From Niastella koreensis GR20-10 (GTDB taxonomy: Bacteria > Bacteroidota > Bacteroidia > Chitinophagales > Chitinophagaceae): a stretch of DNA of 64,000 bases. Each line of letters starts with the position of its first letter. Within the stretch, counting starts at the first letter, position 1. Shown one piece after another: positions 16,937 to 25,963 of the stretch. The stretch covers positions 4,402,001 to 4,466,000 of the forward strand of contig NC_016609.1 in the NCBI RefSeq assembly GCF_000246855.1, in the 5' to 3' direction. The notes under the pieces were generated by a model. That model made no database searches, had not been told where the DNA came from, and saw only the letters and a program-made list of their open reading frames with translations. The translations under genes were made by a program, and so were the position numbers.

Positions 16937-19195
16937 TTATTGTTTCACCAGCTTGGTGGCGGTGATTTTGCCACTATGCACCATTTTCAGGGTGTAGATA
17001 CCGGCAGGCAAACGGCCCGGTTCAAAATTAACCCGGTGACTGCCGGCAGCCAGGTTGCCATTTACCAGTACTGCTACCTCTTTACCGGTTAAATCGAATA
17101 CCGAGAGGTATACATGTTCCTGCGTTTCCAGGTTGAAAACAATGGTATTGTTGTTTTTAAACGGATTCGGATAACTCTGCAGGATGGTTCCGGTGGCGGC
17201 TTTGGTTGACTGATCTACCAGCGAAGCAACGATCATCCGTTGCGTAGAAATGGCAGCATCTATCACCAGTTGTGGCGGGTTGTTACCGGTTTCTGCAGAA
17301 TTGAACAAAATGCGCGAGTCGTTCGACGCCAGGCTCTTCAGCGACAGGGAAATAAGCTTGCGGCCGGCGGCCATTTCGCTTTTCACATAACTGGTAACAT
17401 CCCAAACGGCATAGCTGTAGGCCGCACTTGAAATATCGGCCGAAGCCAATGCGGTTGACCCTGCAGCTGGTTTGTTATTCCAGGTGAGCGTTTTTTCTGT
17501 CCAGCTGGTATTGGCCACAGCGTATACCCCCACAGGAATGGTAGTAATAGCTGTGAGATCTACTTTACCATACACTTTTAATTTTACAGAATTTATAGTA
17601 CCGCTTACACTGTTTGCATCGAACAGTAAGTACGACTCCCGGTTGTTACCCGTGGTAGCGCTTGGATTTACTTTCGTCATTAAGAAAGTAGAATCTATTA
17701 CGCCATGAATCAACGTGGCATTGGCCCCATCACGTACATACGCATCCTGTGCAGGCAGCAAAGTGAACAGCTGGTTAGTACCACCGCCTGTACCGGTTTG
17801 TATTTTCACTTCGGTATAACTGTTCCAGGCACTCGCACTATTGCCATGCCCTACAATGCGCACATATTTAGCGGTGCGGGGCGTAAAGGAGAATGTTTCC
17901 AGGTTGTTGTTAGCGCCGCTGCTGTGTACATTGGTAAGTACGTTGCTCCATACCAAACCACTGTCGCTTACCTGCACATCAAAATTTGAAGTACGGGTGG
18001 TACCCTGGTAGAACGCGATCTGAACGCCGCTAACCGACGTAGGTGTATTCAAACAGAACTGGATCCACTGGCCATCACCGCTGGCGCTCCAACGGGTGTT
18101 GAGGTCATTATCCAGCACATTCGCGGGCACGTTGCCATCGTTGCTGCTGGCGGTAACCGGCTCGCAAACAGGTGTTCCCCCACCAGGGAAATCATCGGCT
18201 GGGCTCATAATGCGTTCGCGCACCCAGGCGCCGGCAGGTTTCAACCTGGCTGGCGTCCAGGGACCGTTTGAACAGGTACCGGTAATCCAAACTGCGCCGG
18301 AGCGGAAATCATCAGAGTAGTTCCAGTTTGTCCAGCTGATCTTTTTTCTCGCCATCAGGTCGATGTATTGCTGCGCCATGGCGAAGTCGTTGGGACCATC
18401 GCCGCTGGCCTCCTGCGTACCGAACTCAGTTACGAATACCGGGAACAGGTTGGAGGCTTTATCCAGTTGGTTTAAATACTCCGTACGGTGGTCCTTCGCA
18501 TAAAAATGGAAGGTATACATTACGTTCGGGTAGGTTAAGGGGTTGTTGACTACGTCCTGTAAAGAACCATCGCCACTCAACCCAAAGGTACTCCAGCCAT
18601 GGGTGCCCACGCAGATCACCGCATCGTTGTCGATAGCACGGATGAAGGGGATCATCTGGTCGGCATACGATTTGATCTTAGCCCAGGTAGCGCCCGAATT
18701 GGGCTCATTACAGATGTCGTAAATGATGTTGTTCTTGTTTTTGTGCTGATTGGCAATTGCCGAGAAGAATGTTTTTGCTCTTGACAGGTTGTAGTTGGGA
18801 TCGCCGGGTGTTAACTGATGCCAGTCAACCAGGGCATACATGCCGCGCTCAGTAGCTTCTTCAATGAGGCGGTTCACCTGGGCGGTAAACCCGGCAGGGT
18901 CCGTTTCATACCCATCTTCCTGTACATACATCGAAATGCGTAATACATCAGCACCCCAGTCGTAGGCCAGGGCATCGAGGGAAGCTTCGGTTAAACAACT
19001 TCCCCAACCGTACCATTGAATACCGTGGGTGCTCATACCGCGTAATTGAATGGGGTTGCCATACTGGTTACATAATTTGGTGCCGGTCACGCGCAACTGT
19101 CCATTCTTCTGGACCGGCGTTTGCGCCTGGGTGTTTTTCGCGCATGCCAATAGCAGGCACACGCACCATAAAATAAGGTTGGTAGCTTTTTTCAT
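16937..19195 (-). CDS. GH5 endoglucanase-like enzyme with F5/8C, DNRLRE and T9SS domains
   Basis: This 752-aa secreted enzyme has a signal peptide (residues 1-25), then a GH5 barrel (about 30-330) with the acid/base Glu164 in ICNEPNS and the nucleophile Glu257 in VTEFGTQ. An F5/8 type C (discoidin-like) carbohydrate-binding domain follows at about 342-467, a DNRLRE/CBM96-like domain at about 475-650, and a T9SS type A sorting domain at about 665-752 (QSYPNPFKNN, GIYTLKMV). It should hydrolyse beta-1,4-glucan or a related beta-glycan at the cell surface or outside; the exact subfamily is not assigned. The F5/8C domain is nearly duplicated in the PL6 gene just upstream on the same strand. Confidence 0.93.
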   Translation of the reverse strand: MKKATNLILWCVCLLLACAKNTQAQTPVQKNGQLRVTGTKLCNQYGNPIQLRGMSTHGIQWYGWGSCLTEASLDALAYDWGADVLRISMYVQEDGYETDPAGFTAQVNRLIEEATERGMYALVDWHQLTPGDPNYNLSRAKTFFSAIANQHKNKNNIIYDICNEPNSGATWAKIKSYADQMIPFIRAIDNDAVICVGTHGWSTFGLSGDGSLQDVVNNPLTYPNVMYTFHFYAKDHRTEYLNQLDKASNLFPVFVTEFGTQEASGDGPNDFAMAQQYIDLMARKKISWTNWNYSDDFRSGAVWITGTCSNGPWTPARLKPAGAWVRERIMSPADDFPGGGTPVCEPVTASSNDGNVPANVLDNDLNTRWSASGDGQWIQFCLNTPTSVSGVQIAFYQGTTRTSNFDVQVSDSGLVWSNVLTNVHSSGANNNLETFSFTPRTAKYVRIVGHGNSASAWNSYTEVKIQTGTGGGTNQLFTLLPAQDAYVRDGANATLIHGVIDSTFLMTKVNPSATTGNNRESYLLFDANSVSGTINSVKLKVYGKVDLTAITTIPVGVYAVANTSWTEKTLTWNNKPAAGSTALASADISSAAYSYAVWDVTSYVKSEMAAGRKLISLSLKSLASNDSRILFNSAETGNNPPQLVIDAAISTQRMIVASLVDQSTKAATGTILQSYPNPFKNNNTIVFNLETQEHVYLSVFDLTGKEVAVLVNGNLAAGSHRVNFEPGRLPAGIYTLKMVHSGKITATKLVKQ

Positions 19196-19270
19196 TCGGG
19201 TGATTATTTAGGTTAACAATAAACATGGTCGGTAGGGTAATAGTGTTTATAGGGTTAACCTGGTGTCCAA

Positions 19271-19358
19271 GTGAGTAGTGAGTAGTCAGTAGTGAGTAAG
19301 CTCGCTATTATTCAGCCTTCCGAACAATCGGAAACCCACTCACTACTGACTACTGACC
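19271..19358. repeat. GTGAGTAGTGAGTAG element, copy 1
   Basis: Arms of AGTAGTGAGTAGTCAGTAGTGAG words flank a core with GCTCGCTATTATTCAGCC and a TTCCGA/TCGGAA hairpin. It starts 4 nt after the PL6 stop. The core is inverted relative to copies at 33841-33960 and 42431-42526. Confidence 0.88.
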
Positions 19359-19361
19359 AGC

Positions 19362-21413
19362 CTATTCTTTTATTATCTGTTTCATCATACTTTTACCGTT
19401 ATTTAATAATTTAATCCAATACATCCCCGCAAGCAAGCCCTTCGCTTCAAATGGAACGCGATGGAGGCCTGCGTTCAGGTTACCATTCACCAGCAGGGCC
19501 ACCTGCCGGCCCATCACATCAAACACACTCAATTGAACATGACTGTCTTTCTCCAAATTGAAGGTGATCGTATTAGTTGTTTTGAACGGATTGGGATAAC
19601 TGCTGAGCGTTTCTTTTATGGTAATTGTTTCATCTGCCACCTGGCGCGCTGAAGAACTGGTTTGAATGTGCACTTCGGTATAACTGTTCCAGGCGTTTAC
19701 ACTGTTGCCATGACCTACAATGCGAACATATTTTGCAGTGGTAGCGGTTATAGAGAATGTTTCCAGGTTCAGGCTGGTGCCGCTGCTTACCAGGTTGGTT
19801 GCTTTTGTGCTCCAGCTGGCGCCATCGGTACTGGTTAAGATATCGAAGGTAGAAGTACGGGTGTTTCCATTGTAAAACGCGATCTGCGCCCCGGTTACCG
19901 TAGTGGCGCTGCTCAAACAAAACTGGATCCATTGGCCATCGCCATTGGCGCTCCAGCGGGTATTGAGGTCATTGTCCAGCACATTACCCGGCACGTTGCC
20001 ATCATCGCTGCTGGCCACCACAGGCAGGCAGGCTGCAGGATCGGCACCATTGTAACCAACCATCGATGCAGAAAGGATCTGTGCAATCACCGGCGCAGTT
20101 GATACTTCATCGGCGCCAATATCCTTTGTTCCGCTGCGGCTTTGTCCGTCCATATCAACGGTAACATCGGTATACGTTCCGGTGGCGGCATTAATGGCCG
20201 GACTACCAGTCTGCAAATGGAACGTGCCGGTGGCATCGCGGGCCAGCAAAGGATTTACCACTGTATAGCTACCCGATGGCATGGCTCCGGCGCCATTGGC
20301 CTGGTACACGATATTGTTCGACCATACTGCACTTGTATAGGGGCCAGCAATGGAAGCCGCCGGGCCCCCACCCTGGATAATGTTATTGGCAAAGGTGGTA
20401 CTGGTGGCGCCTAACCCGTTTGTACGACCGCTTTGTACGTAGTTAGTGGTATTATTTACCAGGGTATTAAACACAATCACACACCGGTCGGGCCGGTCGT
20501 GTACGGTTAAAGCATCGCCATCGGCCACTTCCCCATCGCCATTGCCAATATTGATGGCAGGGTCACAGTTCTCGAAATGGTTACTGAAGATGATGTGATC
20601 GTCGCCAAAGATGCGGATGCCGGGCGTATTGATAAAGTAATTACCATACACTACATTGTGATTGCCATGCCTGAGGGTAAACTGCGCCGGACAATCGCGA
20701 ATGGTATTATAGCGCACCGTAACAGCGCTCGATTTAACAGAGATCAATTCGTTCTCGCCCTCACATTGTTCAAAAAGATTATACTCAACAATACTGTTGC
20801 TTGAAGAAAGACTGTACCCGCTTAAACCAAACTGTAAGGTTTCGGCGCCATTGCCCGATTGCGGTTGCTGATCGAGGAAATAATTGTGATGAATGTGCAG
20901 GCGTTGGGCGATCTGGCTGCCGGTACCCCGAACGGCGATAAAGCGGCCCAGTGCATCTTTATGTTGAAAGGTGTTGTAATCCACTTCATGATCGTTGCCG
21001 TTCAGCAACAGGTCTTCCCCTTCACCGGGGGTTTGAAAGATATTCCGGGTCCAGCGGCAGAAGCTGGTGCCGCTGGCCATGGTGGCCTGCGAAGCATTGA
21101 AGGTAAATTTGAACCCCTTAATAATAATATATTTCGCGGGGCTAACGATATTAATACCGGCCGTGCCGTTTATTTCAACGCCGCCAATAGTTTGCGCCTG
21201 AATGGTAATGGGCGCAGCAGCCGTTCCCTGTTTGCTGATGGAAATATCTGTACTGGCTGTATAAACGCCGTTGGCCAGGATGATGACATCACCCGGTGCT
21301 GCGTTATTGATAGCAGTTTGCAAAGCCGATAAAGAAGAAACGTTTACAGTAGCGGCATGAAGCGACGGTACTGCGCATAGCAATACGAGTAATGAGTAAA
21401 ATAAGCTTTTCAT
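19362..21413 (-). CDS. PL6 polysaccharide lyase (alginate lyase/chondroitinase B-like) with F5/8C and T9SS domains
   Basis: This 683-aa secreted lyase has a signal peptide (1-20) and a right-handed beta-helix of PL6 type at about 22-440. The catalytic pair is visible as Lys227 (ISVKSS) and Arg248 (FTLRHGNHN), 21 residues apart, the same spacing as K250/R271 in chondroitinase B. An F5/8C domain at about 462-590 and a T9SS type A sorting domain at about 600-683 (SSYPNPFKTTNTI, GMYWIKLL) complete it. The reaction is beta-elimination of a uronate polymer, alginate being the commonest PL6 substrate. It lies upstream of the GH5 gene on the same strand with only a repeat between, so co-transcription is likely. 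Confidence 0.93.
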   Translation of the reverse strand: MKSLFYSLLVLLCAVPSLHAATVNVSSLSALQTAINNAAPGDVIILANGVYTASTDISISKQGTAAAPITIQAQTIGGVEINGTAGINIVSPAKYIIIKGFKFTFNASQATMASGTSFCRWTRNIFQTPGEGEDLLLNGNDHEVDYNTFQHKDALGRFIAVRGTGSQIAQRLHIHHNYFLDQQPQSGNGAETLQFGLSGYSLSSSNSIVEYNLFEQCEGENELISVKSSAVTVRYNTIRDCPAQFTLRHGNHNVVYGNYFINTPGIRIFGDDHIIFSNHFENCDPAINIGNGDGEVADGDALTVHDRPDRCVIVFNTLVNNTTNYVQSGRTNGLGATSTTFANNIIQGGGPAASIAGPYTSAVWSNNIVYQANGAGAMPSGSYTVVNPLLARDATGTFHLQTGSPAINAATGTYTDVTVDMDGQSRSGTKDIGADEVSTAPVIAQILSASMVGYNGADPAACLPVVASSDDGNVPGNVLDNDLNTRWSANGDGQWIQFCLSSATTVTGAQIAFYNGNTRTSTFDILTSTDGASWSTKATNLVSSGTSLNLETFSITATTAKYVRIVGHGNSVNAWNSYTEVHIQTSSSARQVADETITIKETLSSYPNPFKTTNTITFNLEKDSHVQLSVFDVMGRQVALLVNGNLNAGLHRVPFEAKGLLAGMYWIKLLNNGKSMMKQIIKE

Positions 21414-21897
21414 TGTTTTGATTGTTTAAGGCCATCGCACAGGCATACGAGCATCCCCGGCGGGGATTCGCCTACCAGTTCAATGACAGGAATAATTAGT
21501 TAAGTGGGAGTTAACCTATTCCTGCATACCCTTTCAACAATAGAGAAGAAGAAGGTAAAACTGCAACTGCAGCAAGATGCTGCATAAATCGAACCGCAAT
21601 TGCAAATTGGGGAAAACTAAAAGGAGTAGCAGGAAAAGATAATGTTGGTGAACGTTAGTAACAGGAGTATATGTTACCCATATACCAGATGAGGGTTGTT
21701 TTTTTCATTTGACAGCTTTTTGGTTTAATCGTTATGGTATATGAAGTAACTATATTTTGACAGGTATTATTTCCCTGTTATTAACTGTTAAATAAACTAT
21801 CTTAACACAAATAGAACTTAAACGTAATGTTTTTACGGGCATCGCAATTGAAATATGTAAATTGCGATTGAATAATGACCCACATAATACCAACATA
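21414..21897. promoter_or_regulatory. Divergent control region between PL6 and GH43 with two inverted repeats
   Basis: This 484-bp gap holds a perfect inverted repeat TGCAGCA-AGA-TGCTGCA at 21568-21584, nearer the PL6 start, and ATCGCAATT / AATTGCGAT arms (21841-21849, 21860-21868) 30 bp before the GH43 ATG. CGCAATTG also occurs near 21595. These are candidate operators for a shared carbohydrate regulator; no regulator gene is adjacent. No gene is seen in the gap. Confidence 0.45.
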
Positions 21898-23307
21898 ATG
21901 AGAGCACTTGCCTGGGTAATCGGTGTTACCCTTTTTCATTCAACGATCACGCTTGCACAAGGTTCCGGCAACCCCATTATTCCCGATCTGATAGCTGACC
22001 CCAGCATTGTATCCTTTGACGGCACGTTTTACTGTTATGCTACCACCGATGGCTATAACCAGGGACTGGCAACTTCTGGTCCGCCGGTAGTATGGATGTC
22101 AAACGACCTGGTTAACTGGCATTTTAAAGGCACTTTCTTTCCTGCAGCCGTAGGGCAATTATACTGGGCGCCCAGTACCGCAACAAAAGTGAAGGGTAAG
22201 TATTACCTGTATCCCACACTCAATACGAATATCTATGCAGCAGTGGCCAACTCCCCTGCCGGCCCGTTTCATTTGTTGAATGGCGCCGACACGTTGGCGG
22301 GGTCAAAGGCGCCCAAACCAATGGTTACACTGAAAGGGCCCAAAGGTACCAAGGGTATAGATGCAGAAGTATTCATCGATGATGATGGAAAAGCTTATAT
22401 GGTATGGGCGCAGCGCGGTGCCGCCAGGTTACATGATGATATGTATACACTCGATACTACGGTTGTGATCAAAACCAAACGCAGCGGGTATTCCGAAGGC
22501 CCTTTTCTTTTTAAACGGAAAGGCATTTACTATTACCTGTATACTTTATCGGGTCATGAGAATTATCAGTATGCTTATATCTACAGCAAGGTATCGCCAT
22601 TGGGGCCGTTTGAATTTCCGCAAAACGATATTATTGCCACCACCGATCATGCCAAAGGCATTTATGGCCCCGGACATGGTTGTGTGTTCAACGATAAAGG
22701 ATATAAGGATAAAGGAACAGACAATTATTATTTCGCTTACCTGGAATTTGGCCGCGGAAGCACCAACCGCCAGGTATGGGTTGATAAATTGAACTTTAAT
22801 GAAGATGGCACCATACAACCCGTTGTGTTAACCCATGAAGGTGTAGGCCCCCTTCATGAATGGAAAAGCCATTTCATTCCGGTGCCCATAAGAAGGGCGA
22901 CTGTATCCAGTTCCCTGCCCGACATGCCAATAAAACCTATCAGGGATTCTACTTTAAACAGAACCGAAACCTATCAGCCACAAAACGCCATTGACCAATC
23001 GAACGGTACGCGGTGGATGGCAGCCACTACCGATTCTGTGGCGGCTATCACTATTGACCTGGGGTATGCACGAAAAATAAACAGGCTGGATGCATTTTTT
23101 GTAAAGCCAACAGCCGGCCATGCGTATAAGCTGGAGTATTCTACCAATGGAACCATCTGGAAACGTTGTGGCGGTCATTCCGATTTAAAGATCCAATCAC
23201 CGCACACCGATAATTTTGCAGTAACGGCGCGTTATTTCAAACTCACTTTTATAAAAGGGGTTCCGGGATTATGGGAAATCCGTGCCTATCAGGATACCCG
23301 GCGGTAG
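21898..23307 (+). CDS. GH43 family glycosidase with F5/8C domain
   Basis: This 469-aa secreted enzyme has a signal peptide (MRALAWVIGVTLFHSTITLAQ). The five-bladed GH43 propeller spans about 25-330 with the expected triad: base Asp34 (LIADPSIV), pKa-modulating Asp155 (KGIDAEVFIDDDG) and acid Glu200 (YSEGPFLF). A C-terminal F5/8C binding domain is at about 345-469. GH43 enzymes cleave arabinofuranosides, xylosides or galactans; which one is not clear. The ATG at 21898 is chosen because it starts the signal peptide; an upstream TTG extension would run into the inverted repeat. Its stop directly abuts the stop of the convergent gene, with no spacer. Confidence 0.92.
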   Translation: MRALAWVIGVTLFHSTITLAQGSGNPIIPDLIADPSIVSFDGTFYCYATTDGYNQGLATSGPPVVWMSNDLVNWHFKGTFFPAAVGQLYWAPSTATKVKGKYYLYPTLNTNIYAAVANSPAGPFHLLNGADTLAGSKAPKPMVTLKGPKGTKGIDAEVFIDDDGKAYMVWAQRGAARLHDDMYTLDTTVVIKTKRSGYSEGPFLFKRKGIYYYLYTLSGHENYQYAYIYSKVSPLGPFEFPQNDIIATTDHAKGIYGPGHGCVFNDKGYKDKGTDNYYFAYLEFGRGSTNRQVWVDKLNFNEDGTIQPVVLTHEGVGPLHEWKSHFIPVPIRRATVSSSLPDMPIKPIRDSTLNRTETYQPQNAIDQSNGTRWMAATTDSVAAITIDLGYARKINRLDAFFVKPTAGHAYKLEYSTNGTIWKRCGGHSDLKIQSPHTDNFAVTARYFKLTFIKGVPGLWEIRAYQDTRR

Positions 23308-24396
23308 CTAATGACTGGCAATTACTCCCCCTCCCGTTGCCGGAGGCCGGGTATAGAGTTCTATACTTCCGCTTTTAGACATAGTGCTGCTGAGTAAAAA
23401 ACTTTGCTCCTTTTTACCATATAAGATGCGCACATAAGCAGTATTGGGCGGGTAGATGCCGAGGCTTTCGGCATAGATCACCAGCCGGTTGGGGTAACCG
23501 GGGTATAAAGGTACTTTTATAATGTATGGCTGTTCTTTTAAACACAGTTTGCTCACCAATAACTGGCCATTATAATATACACTGATGGTATCGCCATCTA
23601 CAACGCCATTATCCATGAACCGGATCTCGACGGAATCGGCGTTTAAGACGTATTGGGTAGCCTGCGATACCGCCCGGCCGGCAAAATAGTTACGGCCAAC
23701 CAATGAATCCTTATATACAGGTTTAACAAAGTTAATACCGGTATTGGCGGTACTGGTGGTGCTGGCGGTATTGGAGTTATTGGAGGTGCTGGTGGTAATG
23801 GCGAGAGCTGCCGGTTTTGCGGCGCCGGCGGTAATGGCCCCAATAGGGGCAGCAGTGGAACCGGCGGTTTTGGCAGTGAGTTTACGCGGCGTGATGGCAG
23901 GATCATACAAAAAAGCGGGTTTGTACACCAGCGATCCGATGTTCCTGGAATAGCGGGCAACGATATTACAAAGCGTATCGCATCTTCGTTCTCCCTGTAT
24001 TATTATACTGTCGCCCTGCTGTTCAAAGGTATACTTCATGCTGTCGCATTTATTACAATGCTTGGCCCAGGTGTAATGACCGGGAGGATCTTTAAAATAC
24101 ACCACTTCTTTTAACTTGGTCATGATGTAGTGGTCGTAGATGCGGCCGGTAATGCGGGTGTGTAAACGTACGGTTGTGTCGGAAGGCAGGATACACTGCA
24201 CCACTCCCTCAAACTGCGCGCCGTTCATTTTTGTGATCAGCAGCCGGGTATCGAAGGTTTTGGTGAGTTTGCTTTTCTCGCCAAAATACTCGCCTTTCCA
24301 GGCGCCCCTTAACCATTGATTATCCTGGCTAAACCCAGGTACAACCATCAGCACACAAACCAGGAATGCTGCTACAACCAGTATATTTTTATTCAT
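23308..24396 (-). CDS. Secreted protein of unknown function with low-complexity linker
   Basis: This 362-aa protein has a signal peptide (MNKNILVVAAFLVCVLMVVPGFSQ). The N-terminal domain (about 25-165) contains WLRGAWKGEYFGEKSK and a Cys-rich pair of segments, CNKCDSMKYTF and RRCDTLCNIV, that could form disulfides or bind a metal. A disordered Ala/Thr/Ser/Asn linker (about 175-225) joins it to a C-terminal beta-rich domain (about 235-362) with IRFMDNGVVDGDTISVYYNG. That motif is common to a group of Bacteroidota secreted proteins that I cannot name with confidence. A 17-bp perfect palindrome lies 5 bp before its start codon. No operon partner is evident. Confidence 0.85.
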   Translation of the reverse strand: MNKNILVVAAFLVCVLMVVPGFSQDNQWLRGAWKGEYFGEKSKLTKTFDTRLLITKMNGAQFEGVVQCILPSDTTVRLHTRITGRIYDHYIMTKLKEVVYFKDPPGHYTWAKHCNKCDSMKYTFEQQGDSIIIQGERRCDTLCNIVARYSRNIGSLVYKPAFLYDPAITPRKLTAKTAGSTAAPIGAITAGAAKPAALAITTSTSNNSNTASTTSTANTGINFVKPVYKDSLVGRNYFAGRAVSQATQYVLNADSVEIRFMDNGVVDGDTISVYYNGQLLVSKLCLKEQPYIIKVPLYPGYPNRLVIYAESLGIYPPNTAYVRILYGKKEQSFLLSSTMSKSGSIELYTRPPATGGGVIASH

Positions 24397-24400
24397 TTTT

Positions 24401-24417
24401 GTACAGTTGAACTGTAC
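24401..24417 (-). promoter_or_regulatory. 17-bp perfect palindrome next to a start codon
   Basis: GTACAGTT-G-AACTGTAC lies 4 bases upstream of the ATG of the 362-aa secreted protein. It could be an operator or, if transcribed, a hairpin that masks the translation start. Confidence 0.5.
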
Positions 24418-24516
24418 GGTCAGGGCGGGTGAGCAGGCAATATAAACCCAAAAAACATACCGGCAAAAACAGAAAATTCAGGTGGTGATACCCTGTGCAT
24501 TACGCAGGTTATGCAC

Positions 24517-24547
24517 AAAAAAAGAAACCCCGACAGTATCGTCGGGG
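24517..24547 (-). terminator. Rho-independent terminator of the HAD hydrolase gene
   Basis: A 7-bp GC-rich stem (CCCCGAC at 24528-24534 with 24541-24547, 6-nt loop) is followed on the minus strand by a T-run (A-run at 24517-24523). It lies about 50 bp past the stop at 24600. Confidence 0.8.
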
Positions 24548-24599
24548 ACCTTTTCCTCTTAAACATGTAGTATTGCGGATTGAACAAAACCAGTGTCAA

Positions 24600-25421
24600 T
24601 TAAGCCACATTCAAAATCGGCTCGTGCTGTTTATCCAGCACCTTTGCAAACAGCTCCTCATTCAACAGGTCCTTTACCGACTTTATAATGTAATCAGGGG
24701 TATAGCCAAACTGATCGAGGTCTGACTCCTGGGTTACGCCCGACAGCGTTAAAACCGTTGTAAAACCCATGGAGCCGGCGCCCAGGATATCGGTACTCAT
24801 AGTATCCCCGATCATAATGGTTTCGTCGGTTGACAGTTGCAAGATCTTTCGCGCCATCCGCATCATAACCGGACTTGGCTTACCCACGCTAAACGCCTGC
24901 TTACCGGTAGCAAATTCGAGCATGGCGACAAATGCGCCACAACCGGCCCGGTATTTTCCACTGCCTACGGGGCAATTGGGATCGAGGTTGGTGGCTATCA
25001 ACTTCGAGCCGTTCATGATCATGTTAATTGCTTTATCAACCGATTCCAGCATAATGGTACGGCCTTCCCCGATGATCACATAATCGGGATGATCGTCAAC
25101 AATAGAATAACCTACATTATGCAACTCGGTTAACAAACCTCCTTCACCAATAACATAGGCTGTGCCGTGTTCTTTGCGTGATGCCAGGTAGCGTGCGGTT
25201 GCCATGCCACAGGTAAAAATATCTTCGTCGGTTACATTAAAACCTAATTTGCGCAATTTATAGCACACATCGCGGGGTGTACGCTGACTGTTATTCGTAA
25301 GGAATAAAAACGGATAGCCTTTTTCACGCAATGAGTTGATGAACTCCACTGCGCCGGGAATAGGTTCACTGCCTTTGTAAATAACCCCATCCATGTCGAT
25401 AAGAAAGCCTTTTTGTGCCAT
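24600..25421 (-). CDS. HAD-IIA family hydrolase (NagD/phosphoglycolate-phosphatase-like)
   Basis: This 273-aa cytosolic phosphatase has all HAD motifs: motif I DMDGVIYKG (Asp9/Asp11), motif II LTNNSQRTPRD, motif III Lys in SVGKPSPVM, and motif IV IGDTMSTDI. The large C2A cap between motifs II and III marks the NagD/AraL/p-nitrophenyl phosphatase group, which dephosphorylates sugar phosphates or nucleotides. The likely role is housecleaning of phosphorylated metabolites. It is monocistronic, with its own terminator. A short region upstream carries three GGCAAGAATT-like words. Confidence 0.93.
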   Translation of the reverse strand: MAQKGFLIDMDGVIYKGSEPIPGAVEFINSLREKGYPFLFLTNNSQRTPRDVCYKLRKLGFNVTDEDIFTCGMATARYLASRKEHGTAYVIGEGGLLTELHNVGYSIVDDHPDYVIIGEGRTIMLESVDKAINMIMNGSKLIATNLDPNCPVGSGKYRAGCGAFVAMLEFATGKQAFSVGKPSPVMMRMARKILQLSTDETIMIGDTMSTDILGAGSMGFTTVLTLSGVTQESDLDQFGYTPDYIIKSVKDLLNEELFAKVLDKQHEPILNVA

Positions 25422-25780
25422 AGGTTAAGTTTTTTAAATTTTAAAATTGTCGGCAAGTGACAACCGAATTATTTTTGGCTGGCAAGAATTATTATCGGCG
25501 GCAAGAATTTGGCAAGGAGAAATTCAGGAATTAAGTGTAGAGTGCTAAGGCAAGTATTGTTATAAAACGAGCAGTCGCTGTGTTTATTATATAACGCAAA
25601 TATACTGGTTGTAAGTATATGAAAAGTTAATCCATTATTAAGTTAATGAAATCAATTGGGAATGGGATATGGTAAATTGGTTTGTTTATATGATACATGT
25701 AATGCTTAGAGTAGCTTTACTGCAAATAAGAGACGTATTTTATTACTTGTAAATTTTTGAAAAAAAGTTGCTTTTTTTGG
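25422..25780. other. Non-coding AT-rich gap
   Basis: About 360 bp without a supported gene. It contains GGCAAG words (25455-25520) just upstream of the HAD gene and otherwise featureless AT-rich sequence up to the composite repeat. Confidence 0.4.
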
Positions 25781-25784
25781 CAAA

Positions 25785-25957
25785 CGGGGAACAGCTGCAA
25801 ACTGCAAGCTTCAAGCTGCAAGCAAATACAGGCCGAAAGCCGAAAGCTGAAAGCAAATACATTTCCGGTTTTAGCTTTAGCCTTTAACCTTTTGGCTTTA
25901 ACCCGTTTTCTTCACTTCAACATTCAATATTGGACATTCAATATTCAATATTCTGTA
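25785..25957. repeat. Composite intergenic repeat, copy 2
   Basis: Read on the minus strand it begins 6 nt after the stop of the 462-aa gene with GAATATTGAATATTGAATG, then TCCAATATTGAATGTTGAAG, the GTGAAGAAAACGGGT block, an AAAGCC/GGCTTT region, GTATTTGC, and GCTTGCAGC words. Block order matches 9911-10055 on the opposite strand, and the first block is near-identical. Confidence 0.88.
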
Positions 25958-25963
25958 TCCTGT

